Part shown: one piece after another, positions 1 to 5,462 of the stretch | Layout of the letters: the number at the start of each line of letters is the position of its first letter | Position numbering within the stretch: position 1 is the stretch's first letter | Assembly: GCA_014523625.1 (NCBI GenBank) | Contig: JAATVP010000252.1 | Location: forward strand, 1-8,713 | Length of the DNA stretch: 8,713 nucleotides | Reading direction: 5' to 3' | Origin: Nitrososphaerales archaeon TH5896 | Lineage (GTDB): Archaea > Thermoproteota > Nitrososphaeria > Nitrososphaerales > Nitrososphaeraceae | Made by a program: the position numbers and the translations under genes | The notes under the pieces: model-generated | What the model was told of the DNA's origin: nothing | What the model saw: only the letters and a program-made list of their open reading frames with translations | Databases searched by the model: none

Positions 1-33
1 GGTATATAGAAAAAGTGAAAACTATACAGAATG

Positions 34-62
34 AATAAATCTTCATGATCAGTATTCATGAT
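34..62 (+). promoter_or_regulatory. Promoter region of the DUF6659-like gene with paired TTCATGAT direct repeats
   Basis: An AATAAAT stretch lies about 30 bases before the ATG at 68, the distance expected for an archaeal TATA box feeding a leaderless or near-leaderless transcript. A second TATA-like box, TATATAG, is at 3-9. The octamer TTCATGAT occurs twice (42-49 and 55-62), 13 bases apart start to start, and each copy contains the palindrome TCATGA. The copies sit between the box and the start codon, where a bound repressor would block initiation. Operator function is inference only. Confidence 0.3.
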
Positions 63-67
63 TTGCA

Positions 68-505
68 ATGCAAGAGCGAGAATATTTTCGCCAGGTATGC
101 TTGACTATGATACAGAAAAATAGGAGAGTCAATTTTGCGGCTGTCGTTGATAATCGTGGTAAGCTTTTATTTGGACAGTCGTCTATCAAAAATTGTGCTG
201 CATGTATAAGGGGCACTGGGGCGATCAGTTCATCATCCTCAACTGATGCATTATGCTTTTGTGGACCTAAAAACGAAGCATACCAGTTCTTCAATAACTG
301 CCTTGTTCCTGTAATAAAACTTAGTGATAACACTGAAAGACATTCGGGCAACAAAGCTCAAAAAGAGCTGATACCTCTATATGATATGATTTCACCGGTA
401 AACAGATTTGTGAAGGTCGGAATTATGCCATTGAATGAAAGAAAGGACAGATTCCTGTGTATCTACACTGATCATAGAGATATTGAAACACAAATACTTG
501 CTTGA
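68..505 (+). CDS. DUF6659-like small protein with a cysteine-rich insertion
   Basis: This is a 145-residue soluble protein with no signal peptide or membrane segment. Residues 8-37 (QVC, then VNFAAVVDNRGKLLFGQ) match my recollection of the start of thaumarchaeal DUF6659-type proteins, which begin with a helix and then a beta hairpin of the form 'I.FAGVI...GKLL.GG', a roadblock/profilin-like layout. The rest (VPVIKLSD 80-87; VKVGIMPL 115-122; DRFLCIYTD 127-135) fits the remaining strands of such a fold. Residues 40-75 are unusual: they carry C43-x2-C46 and C63-x-C65 separated by a serine run, as in a small metal-binding loop; C11, C78 and C131 are further cysteines. The ATG at 68 is the first start after an in-frame stop at 59-61. 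The biochemical role is unknown; roadblock-like folds often act as sensory or scaffold modules. The family call is moderately sure and metal binding is inferred. Confidence 0.6.
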   Translation: MQEREYFRQVCLTMIQKNRRVNFAAVVDNRGKLLFGQSSIKNCAACIRGTGAISSSSSTDALCFCGPKNEAYQFFNNCLVPVIKLSDNTERHSGNKAQKELIPLYDMISPVNRFVKVGIMPLNERKDRFLCIYTDHRDIETQILA

Positions 506-666
506 TTAACAAGACAAATTACCAGTGATATCCAGTGCACAAGCTTGAATGGATTTTTATAAATCAACCGAAGTAGTAACAAGATTGAAAAGTGATTTCG
601 CTTTCTTTGCATTCTCAATAGCTTATAAAGATCCGAGAAATAATCAAGTTCCATAACGCCTTTTAT

Positions 667-792
667 ATGTCAGTAGCAGCAAGAACACAAGAAGCGAAGT
701 TAAGATACTGTAACAATTGTCGCAAGCAGCTATCGGTAACTGAAAGTGGGTTATTTGTTGAAGACGATTTCGCCGAACCAACTAACAAATAA
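667..792 (+). CDS. Candidate 41-residue CxxC microprotein
   Basis: A short frame encodes MSVAARTQEAKL, then RYCNNCRKQLSVTESG, then an acidic tail ending EPTNK. The YCNNC knuckle followed by basic residues resembles one half of a zinc ribbon, but there is no second cysteine pair, so it would need a dimer or would be a truncated ribbon. A good TATA-like box, TTATAAAG at 623-630, would put the transcript start about 16 bases before the ATG. The frame continues past the stop without another CxxC. Small one-knuckle proteins are common in Nitrososphaeria, but I cannot name a family. It could be a chance ORF. Confidence 0.35.
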   Translation: MSVAARTQEAKLRYCNNCRKQLSVTESGLFVEDDFAEPTNK

Positions 793-1002
793 CCGAAGCT
801 GGCTGGTGAAGAAGGGAAGACTAGCCCGTTGTCAATACTTCTATACGATCTAATAACACACTACCTTTAAGTTCCTTCCCATATTAGAAGTTGGCCAAAT
901 AATACGACACGCCTCTATAAGGTAGGCGACCAATTATTGCCATGACCATGTTAAATCCGCACTGGTTCTTAGTGACCGTCTACCAGTTGCTATTAAACTA
1001 TT
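793..1002. other. Intergenic stretch with a decayed-looking minus-strand frame and a small hairpin
   Basis: No complete gene is visible. On the minus strand a frame open from 979, with an ATG at 947-949, runs for 43 codons to a TAG at 821-823, broken once by a TAA. Its two halves read MVMAIIGRLPYRGVSYYL and YGKELKGSVLLDRIEVLTTG, which look protein-like but match nothing I recognise. A perfect 5-bp stem, CGCCT/AGGCG, with a 9-base loop lies near 910-930. No tRNA-like fold is apparent. Confidence 0.25.
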
Positions 1003-1299
1003 GTGAATAAGTTAATAAGGTATGTTGCCTTTAAGGTATTAGAATTAGCCTTGGGAAAGTGGAAATGCATCTGGTGCTCTAAGGTTCTGGAAGGTGAGTC
1101 ATTTATGGATCTAATTACTGCAAGCTCAAAGGAGGAAGGTGGACAACATGTCCACGGTTGGGAAAACATAACGTTACTAGAAGAGGAAGCCACCCTAGCG
1201 AATAAACTACTGGCCTAGTTCTCTCTTATTTTCATTGTTAGTATTTTCCTTCCACAAGCTTTAAGAGAATGGTTTGGGTTTAACAATCAACAACTCTAG
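1003..1299 (+). pseudogene. TAG-interrupted frame: CxxC/HxH segment followed by a hydrophobic segment
   Basis: From a GTG at 1003 a 71-codon frame runs to a TAG at 1216-1218 and then stays open for 26 more codons to a TAG at 1297-1299. The first part has C22-x2-C25 (WKCIWC) and H49-x-H51, which together could make a four-ligand zinc site. The part after the stop reads as a membrane-type segment (FSLIFIVSIFLPQALREWFG). Continuing in the same frame after a single stop suggests either a 71-residue zinc protein with a chance tail, or a 97-residue gene killed by one nonsense mutation. No convincing TATA box lies at the right distance from the GTG. I do not recognise the family. The opposite strand is also open over much of this stretch, which lowers confidence. 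Confidence 0.25.
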
Positions 1300-1339
1300 G
1301 TCATGTTATAAACAGTATTTATGATGCCCACATGCATGA

Positions 1340-1520
1340 AAGTGATTTGTTCGTCGACTCAGACACGCTTAGTATCCTCTTCAGCTCGTCCTGTCATTCA
1401 TGTGAATCCGCCAATGGATTGCATGCTCTGCAGCATTTTTCATGAGTTCTTCTTCCATTCTCCTTGTATTACACAATCACAATTCTGTTATACATCCCGA
1501 CAAGCGATCGTATGCGCTAT
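1340..1520 (-). pseudogene. Decayed DUF1059 family small protein gene
   Basis: Reading the minus strand across three frames recovers a DUF1059 protein almost end to end. Frame one (1508-1458) gives IACRDV-stop-QNCDCVIQGE, matching the family opening 'CRD.G..CDF...GE' with the glycine codon turned into TAA. A shift then leads to EEELMKNAAEHAI (1458-1417), the hallmark 'TEEELM..AAEHA' helix. Further shifts give GGFT and then DELKRILSV (about 1391-1355), matching the usual 'HGFTE.T.ELK..I' ending. Intact members are about 55-60 residues and the relic spans about 60 codons. DUF1059 proteins are small cysteine-containing proteins of unknown function that are widespread in archaea and bacteria. At least two frameshifts and several stops rule out a working product. 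The family recognition is strong; the exact ends are approximate. Confidence 0.75.
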
Positions 1521-1656
1521 ACTTTCAATGCCAGCATATTCATTTAGTTCATCTAGTTTGACTGAGTGCCTTTGGTTTTCCCTTTGTATTGCATGAATTT
1601 GTCCACATAATTTTAGCAAACTCAGTTTTATTGTTGAACGAACTCTGGATGGTTAA

Positions 1657-1676
1657 TGGGATAGAATACTATCCCA
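1657..1676. repeat. Perfect 8-bp hairpin TGGGATAG/CTATCCCA
   Basis: TGGGATAG (1657-1664) and CTATCCCA (1669-1676) are perfect reverse complements around a four-base loop, AATA, followed by CTTT. It could be a structured RNA element, a dyad operator or a terminator-like stem. No functional gene abuts it, so no role is assigned. Confidence 0.6.
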
Positions 1677-1741
1677 CTTTGAAAAGATTACAGTTCGGGC
1701 AAACTTATAGTGCACGTATAACCAGCCCTTTTAACTGCAGA

Positions 1742-1766
1742 ACTAAGTGTGTATTTTATACTTAGT
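1742..1766. repeat. 10-bp hairpin overlapping a minus-strand TATA-like box
   Basis: ACTAAGTGTG (1742-1751) pairs with TATACTTAGT (1757-1766) through seven Watson-Crick pairs, then a G-T, a T-A and a G-T pair, around a five-base loop. The minus strand across the inner half reads AGTATAAAATAC, a good archaeal TATA box. Downstream of it on that strand only broken frames are present, including a VCPNCNLFKVG fragment near 1665-1700. It may be the abandoned promoter of a lost minus-strand zinc-ribbon gene. Confidence 0.5.
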
Positions 1767-1880
1767 CTACATATATAGATAGGAGGAATCTACTTATTAA
1801 ACGTAACGCCTCGATTTCGCTTTGCCTAGGGCTAAGGTGTTTGAAGTCTCTATGTACATAAGTTTATTGGGTTACTATTG

Positions 1881-1899
1881 TTGAAGATACAATCTTCAA
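1881..1899. repeat. Perfect 8-bp hairpin TTGAAGAT/ATCTTCAA
   Basis: TTGAAGAT (1881-1888) and ATCTTCAA (1892-1899) are exact reverse complements with a three-base loop, extendable by a G-T and a T-A pair. It is the third strong dyad within 250 bases in a stretch without a recognisable working gene. Confidence 0.6.
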
Positions 1900-2005
1900 T
1901 ATTTAAGCCAAACTATTACTTAGGTATTCATTGGTAAAGCTGCACTAAATCTAATATTGTCTATTCTAGCATATCCCTACCTAAGAAAAGATGATCAATT
2001 GGAGC

Positions 2006-2131
2006 TCATTGAAGTGCGGACGAAAGATATGCTGCTATTATGGCATAGGAGACATACCCTAGATACATTAATAGAAATACATAAGCCATTTTTTTACCCA
2101 CAGTCTTTGACAACTTAATATCGGACAACAT
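2006..2131 (-). CDS. Candidate 41-residue single-pass membrane microprotein
   Basis: The minus strand encodes a 41-residue protein with a polar, basic start (MLSDIKLSKTVGKK) and then one clean membrane-spanning helix at residues 15-37 (MAYVFLLMYLGYVSYAI and onward). Lysines just before the helix suggest a cytoplasmic N-terminus. An ATAAAT box on the same strand (2160-2165) lies 28 bases before the ATG, ideal for a leaderless archaeal transcript. I see no homology that names it. It could be the N-terminal remnant of a larger membrane protein, as the DNA after the TGA at 2006-2008 has only broken frames. The plus strand is also open here for 64 codons (1924-2118) but has no ATG or GTG at its head, so the minus-strand reading is preferred. 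Confidence 0.4.
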   Translation of the reverse strand: MLSDIKLSKTVGKKMAYVFLLMYLGYVSYAIIAAYLSSALQ

Positions 2132-2475
2132 ATTCTAAACTGAATCACATGCACAGACAATTTATGGACAGTTTGTATTTAACTAAAGTAGCATGATTGC
2201 CTGACTTAATTAACAATAATAGTAGTGGTAACAATCTTTGGTCGATATGACGACCATACGATAGTAAATTTTTAGTGAATATGAAAGAATGACTTGAGTA
2301 GATTCTAGACGTTACTACAAATTTGCAAGAAACAAAGCGATAAGGGATTATCTTGCTGTCTAGTTAGCCGACTGTTCCATTTCTTATTACGGCCGGTACA
2401 GTTCATTTGGCTTGATAACTGAATCTGACGGCAGATAGTGTTCAATATACAAGGCCTCCCCTTTAATAAGAACAT
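2132..2475. other. Intergenic stretch, no supported gene
   Basis: Apart from the ATAAAT box of the membrane microprotein (2160-2165), this stretch holds a short dyad, TGGTCG (2239-2244)/CGACCA (2251-2256). It also has open but compositionally poor frames on both strands at 2305-2511. Neither frame shows a recognisable motif or a promoter at the right distance. Confidence 0.4.
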
Positions 2476-2529
2476 CTTGACAGGAAGTAAGTTAATTGCA
2501 TATTCTAGCAAATGGCAATCTCTGTCAAG
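2476..2529 (-). terminator. Nested inverted repeat just downstream of the MFS gene
   Basis: CTTGACAG (2476-2483) and CTGTCAAG (2522-2529) are a perfect 8-bp pair. Inside them ATTGC (2495-2499) pairs with GCAAT (2515-2519), giving a two-tier hairpin in the RNA that starts 4 bases after the MFS stop codon. Position and symmetry suggest a structured 3' end of the transporter mRNA. Archaeal termination normally relies on U tracts, and the run here is weak, so the role is uncertain. Confidence 0.4.
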
Positions 2530-2533
2530 CTCG

Positions 2534-4021
2534 CTAATCGCTCATTATAGTCTCAGTTTTAATTCTAACCCTTGATACAGAAATCGCCATAACAACAGAA
2601 GCAAGTGACACGAGCGCAGCTGTGATAAATATTAAACTATAGGCGTAATCAGTTGGGAAAAAGCCAGCAACTCCAGGCGCAGTTCCTTTATACGTCTCCT
2701 GAAAGGCTCCAGAGAGGGCTGGGCCCAATGACATCCCTACAAGGTTGAGAAGCAGAGTCATTCCCAGTGCAATCCCGGTTACTTGCATTGGTACTGAAAG
2801 AAGTATTACGTTAAATCCTCCGCTAATGGAAAGAGCCAAACCAGCTGCGAGTATTGTGAGTCCAATAGATACCAAATTCTCGGTGGAATGAAAGGCTAGC
2901 AGCACAAAGAATCCGATTGTGCTTATCGCAGTACCAAGTAACATTAACTTTGTATTCTTAACTCTATTTAGGATAAAGCCCGATGCTATGGTCCCTATAA
3001 GTAACACGATCATAAAGGGCAACTGGACACTTGCGACTGCGAGTGCATTGCCTCCGAACCCAAATGGCTCAGGGCTTCTTACCATGACAGGAATCGTCAA
3101 GTAGACCATGAAAATGGACATGAAGACTAACATGAGAATAATTGTCGGAAGGAGGAAACTTTTGCTGGTCATTATCTTGAAATCAAGCAGGGGCGAATGC
3201 ACCCTTTTTTCGATCGATATGAAGGCTACAAGCGATACTGCTGATGCGGCAAAGAGTCCTGCAACCTGATATACCCCAGAAGAGTTATCGCCGCCGCCGA
3301 TATCTTCCAAGAAGGATATCCCTGCTAAAAATGTAATAATCGTAACCGCTAAGGCCAATGTTCCTTTTATGTCAATAGTTCGATCGTTTGATGCGTTACC
3401 ATTGCTGATACCACCAGCCTCTACTCCTAGCTCTGTAGTTGGCTGACTTTTAATTCGAATAAACTTTAATATTATTAGCCAGAGCGCTATTGTGACGGGT
3501 AGTATAGCTAGGAATGTCGCCTGCCAACCAAAGTTTTGGATTATGACTGCGCCGCCAACCAAACCGACGACCGCACCTCCAGAAAAAGTCGAGCTAAATA
3601 TTGTCTGACCTATCGCAAGCCTTTTCTCCGGAAGGACTTCTCTAATAATACCAAAAGCAATAGGAAACATTGCCATTCCAACTCCTTGTGCCACCCTAGC
3701 AGCGATCATGAATTCAATGTTGGTAGCAAATCTCCCTGCCATAATACCTATAGCATAGACTGCCATTATAATTAGCAATATTTTTTTCTTACCGTAAATG
3801 TCTGACAGTTTACCACCAATTGGTGTCATTACTGCTGCCGCAATTATATAAGCGGATAGCAACCAAGATGATGTGCTGTATGAGATGTTGAACTCTCGAA
3901 TGAAATCCGGAATGGCAGGCAAAATCATTGTCTCATCAAACATGACGATCAGTCCCAAGCAGCTCAAAATAACAAGTATGCTCCATCCTGAGCTATTAGT
4001 ATCATTTACTAATTTGGACAT
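2534..4021 (-). CDS. MFS drug/proton antiporter, 14-helix DHA2 (EmrB/QacA-like) type
   Basis: This is an inner-membrane transporter of 495 residues, predicted to export a small compound in exchange for protons. Hydropathy read by eye gives 14 helices, the number typical of the DHA2 branch, with a hydrophilic loop after helix 6 (about residues 187-216). Family signatures are present: an acidic residue in helix 1 (FDETMILPAIPDF, D29/E30), motif A between helices 2 and 3 (GGKLSDIYGKKK, 69-80), the helix-4 arginine motif B (RVAQGVGMA, R109) and an antiporter motif C-like stretch in helix 5 (TFSGGAVVGLVGG, 145-157), with leucine where proline is usual. I chose the ATG at 4021 because AGGTGAT, a seven-base complement of the 16S 3' end, lies 7 bases before it. 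An upstream ATG (4030) and GTG (4033) overlap that site and would add 3 or 4 residues. The substrate cannot be told from sequence. It is complete and appears functional. Confidence 0.9.
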   Translation of the reverse strand: MSKLVNDTNSSGWSILVILSCLGLIVMFDETMILPAIPDFIREFNISYSTSSWLLSAYIIAAAVMTPIGGKLSDIYGKKKILLIIMAVYAIGIMAGRFATNIEFMIAARVAQGVGMAMFPIAFGIIREVLPEKRLAIGQTIFSSTFSGGAVVGLVGGAVIIQNFGWQATFLAILPVTIALWLIILKFIRIKSQPTTELGVEAGGISNGNASNDRTIDIKGTLALAVTIITFLAGISFLEDIGGGDNSSGVYQVAGLFAASAVSLVAFISIEKRVHSPLLDFKIMTSKSFLLPTIILMLVFMSIFMVYLTIPVMVRSPEPFGFGGNALAVASVQLPFMIVLLIGTIASGFILNRVKNTKLMLLGTAISTIGFFVLLAFHSTENLVSIGLTILAAGLALSISGGFNVILLSVPMQVTGIALGMTLLLNLVGMSLGPALSGAFQETYKGTAPGVAGFFPTDYAYSLIFITAALVSLASVVMAISVSRVRIKTETIMSD

Positions 4022-4028
4022 CTTTTTC

Positions 4029-4035
4029 ATCACCT
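4029..4035 (-). promoter_or_regulatory. Shine-Dalgarno site AGGTGAT that decides the MFS start
   Basis: On the minus strand AGGTGAT complements the archaeal 16S 3' end (AUCACCU). It is separated by 7 bases from the ATG at 4021, an ideal spacing, and it overlaps the alternative starts at 4030 and 4033. Confidence 0.55.
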
Positions 4036-4077
4036 TTGTCTGCTCGTATTGCTCATCTGAATATAGTTCGAAAACAT

Positions 4078-4086
4078 ATTATAAAT
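4078..4086 (-). promoter_or_regulatory. TATA box of the MFS gene
   Basis: The minus strand reads ATTTATAAT here. A start site about 25 bases downstream (near 4053) would leave a leader of about 30 bases that includes the AGGTGAT ribosome-binding site. Confidence 0.55.
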
Positions 4087-4412
4087 GCATCAAAGCACTC
4101 ACAACCCCTGTCACTTGATACCATACTATTAAACCTGTCGCCACCGTAAGGAGTAGCATAAGCAGCAAGGTTTAATCCAGTTGTTTGCTTGTCATGTCCC
4201 AGCTGACCCTACTAATTTTATGTTAGGTCTCTAATGGCCGGTACTTCAATTCTATTGCCACAGGAAGTTCTAATTATCCAATTCTATGTCTGATACCTTA
4301 AGGATGACAAAGCATCTCTAATTCGCACAGCAGCATATTGTGCTTGCTAAGATTTAGTCAGCAGTCGAAAAGCACGCCATGGATTATTTCAATCCCAATT
4401 GTATACTTATCA
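4087..4412. other. Intergenic stretch between MFS and thioredoxin genes
   Basis: I see no gene, repeat or strong hairpin here. Frames on both strands are broken by frequent stops. The gap and the separate TATA boxes argue that the transporter and thioredoxin genes are not one operon, although they share a strand. Confidence 0.5.
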
Positions 4413-4769
4413 TTATCGCTTTAGTGAAGTGTTTGCCAGACAGGCATGAGCACCGTTACTAATTTCGCCTACCTTTTTCTCCAATTCAACCTGTGGCAAA
4501 TATCCAACGATCTCTCCTACTTCCTTCTCTTCACAGAAAAACTTTATCACTGGTATGCCTCGTATCCCATGTCTAGCTGCCAACTCATGATGTTCATCAA
4601 CATTAATTTTGACGAATCTTATTTCTGGGAACTTGCTAGCCATCGATTCAAATATTGGCTTCAATCTCATACAAAATGGACACCATGGAGCCCAGAAGTC
4701 AGCTGCCACCAAGTTCTTATCTGATACCAACGTATTCCATTCAGTTTCACGCGTTATATCTAAAGACAT
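4413..4769 (-). CDS. Thioredoxin-like protein with a CPFC active site
   Basis: This is a 118-residue single-domain thioredoxin fold, predicted to be a cytoplasmic thiol-disulfide oxidoreductase because it has no signal peptide. Diagnostic parts are the strand and active site VAADFWAPWCPFC (21-33; C30 and C33), the VKINVDEHHELAARHGI segment (53-69) and the cis-proline loop GIPVIKFF with P73. The usual thioredoxin dipeptide between the cysteines is Gly-Pro; here it is Pro-Phe, which would be expected to shift the redox potential and is closer to dipeptides of DsbA-type or specialised oxidoreductases. Two further cysteines, C79 (after the cis-Pro strand) and C110 (in the tail), are not standard. 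The ATG at 4769 is preceded by GTGAT with an 8-base gap, a partial Shine-Dalgarno match. It stands alone as a transcription unit. Whether it acts as a reductase or an oxidase cannot be told. Confidence 0.9.
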   Translation of the reverse strand: MSLDITRETEWNTLVSDKNLVAADFWAPWCPFCMRLKPIFESMASKFPEIRFVKINVDEHHELAARHGIRGIPVIKFFCEEKEVGEIVGYLPQVELEKKVGEISNGAHACLANTSLKR

Positions 4770-4810
4770 GTTTCATAATCACTCTATGATCTAGGATGAA
4801 CTCCATAGGG

Positions 4811-4819
4811 TTATTTAAG
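4811..4819 (-). promoter_or_regulatory. TATA box of the thioredoxin gene
   Basis: The minus strand reads CTTAAATAA, centred about 46 bases before the ATG at 4769. A start near 4789 would leave a leader of about 20 bases carrying the GTGAT ribosome-binding site. Confidence 0.5.
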
Positions 4820-4911
4820 GGATGATATATGCTCTCTCGTCCAGGGAAAGCAAGTTACTACTTACAATAAGCTGCTTGTTGGAATTCCTAAACCAGGAGA
4901 TCGTTTGACTG

Positions 4912-5315
4912 TTATTTCACTACGAATTTGTTTTCTTCCAGGCCGTAAAAGACATTAGAACGGGCTACTAATCCACCTTCAAACTCGAATTTTTCTATAA
5001 CTCTCCGTTTTATGTTTTCGCATGGTTCGCAAATATATCCCAATAGAACCATAATTTTCTTGACAATTAGTTGGTGTGTACAGAGATTTTGTAAATCTTG
5101 TTAATCTAATACCGAAGCATTGTGCAAATCTTGTCTATTTGTTATCATCGACTGATTTTGAGAAGCCTGTTGTCTTCTCTGGCATTAGAAGGCCTACGTT
5201 GGGGCTAGAGAATTCCAAATTCTCTGCATACAAAGAAATAATACTCTTTATATCATGATTGTTCCACGCTTTAGTCCATTTAACAATAATGCTCTTAGAT
5301 CAATGATCTTCTCAT
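4912..5315 (-). pseudogene. Frameshifted nuclear transport factor 2 / SnoaL-like protein gene
   Basis: Reading the minus strand in several frames recovers an NTF2-fold protein of the usual size (404 bases, about 134 codons). A start ATGAGAAGATCATTG at 5315 is followed by a one-base shift and then SIIVKWTKAWNNHDIKSI and ISLYAENLEFSSPN (5299-5150), the classic SnoaL/NTF2 opening 'W..AWN.HD...I..LYA.D..F.SP', ending in a TAG after SVDDNK. A second frame carries CFGIRLTRFTKSLYT. A third gives MVLLGYICEPCEN (5052) and then VIEKFEFEGGLVARSNVFYG to a TAA at 4912-4914, the classic ending 'V.E.F.F..G.I.....FYG'. At least two or three shifts make a full-length product impossible. The last piece alone is a 46-codon ORF with CxxC and could be mistaken for a zinc microprotein. 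Family members include small enzymes and binding proteins; the original role is unknown. The TATA box is preserved. Confidence 0.75.
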
Positions 5316-5347
5316 TTCTACTTATTATGGCTACCTTACGATCGATC

Positions 5348-5356
5348 CTATTTAAG
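5348..5356 (-). promoter_or_regulatory. TATA box of the NTF2-like pseudogene
   Basis: The minus strand reads CTTAAATAG, nearly the same as the box of the thioredoxin gene (CTTAAATAA). It lies about 37 bases before the presumed ATG at 5315, so the promoter seems intact even though the coding region is broken. Confidence 0.5.
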
Positions 5357-5396
5357 TGATCAAATAGACGACAGGATGATCAAATAGACAGAAGGA
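5357..5396. repeat. Two tandem 20-bp repeats next to the pseudogene TATA box
   Basis: Units 5357-5376 and 5377-5396 both start TGATCAAATAGAC and end AGGA, differing only at three central positions (GAC against AGA). They abut the upstream edge of the TTAAATA box, where archaeal activators and some regulators bind. The TGATCA core is itself palindromic. A two-site operator is possible; simple tandem duplication is the alternative. Confidence 0.7.
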
Positions 5397-5416
5397 TGAT
5401 GTAAGAATATCGAAAA

Positions 5417-5454
5417 GTAGGACGGCCGGGGTTGGATCGAATGGGCCGTCCTAC
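5417..5454. repeat. GC-rich 11-bp inverted repeat GTAGGACGGCC/GGCCGTCCTAC
   Basis: GTAGGACGGCC (5417-5427) and GGCCGTCCTAC (5444-5454) are exact reverse complements around a 16-base loop. This is a very stable stem in otherwise AT-rich DNA. An outer pair, ATGATG (5396-5401) and CATCAT (5458-5463), could extend it as a second helix with a bulge. It does not resemble a tRNA, and no transposase or U tract is next to it. A small structured RNA, a dyad protein site or a mobile-element remnant are all possible. Confidence 0.7.
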
Positions 5455-5462
5455 CTGCATCA

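Noticed and set aside
549..656. Plus-strand 35-codon frame beginning MDFYKSTEVVTRLKSD, 10 bases before the 667 ORF
   Set aside because: A TATA-like box (TTTATAAAT, 555-563) lies inside it, no promoter precedes it at the right distance, and no family is recognisable.
1321..1596. 91-codon plus-strand cysteine-rich ORF
   Set aside because: It is the antisense shadow of the DUF1059 relic; its composition (Ser, Cys, Phe-rich) is what a reversed gene gives.
1924..2118. 64-codon plus-strand open frame containing LILSILAYPYLRKDDQLEL, faintly like LAGLIDADG-type 'PYL..K..Q' helices
   Set aside because: It has no start codon at its head, no catalytic motif, and is opposite a better minus-strand candidate; the resemblance is too weak to call.
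2305..2511. 68-codon minus-strand frame downstream of the MFS gene
   Set aside because: No motif, promoter or protein-like pattern; it overlaps the inverted repeat after the transporter.
4912..5052. 46-residue CxxC microprotein on the minus strand
   Set aside because: It is better explained as the C-terminal third of the frameshifted NTF2/SnoaL-like gene, because VIEKFEFEGG and VARSNVFYG match that fold's ending.
5357..5396. Direct repeats considered as a CRISPR fragment
   Set aside because: The units abut without spacers, number only two, and no cas gene is near.
5417..5454. GC-rich stem considered as part of a tRNA
   Set aside because: There is no cloverleaf, no anticodon arm and no proper T-arm sequence around it.
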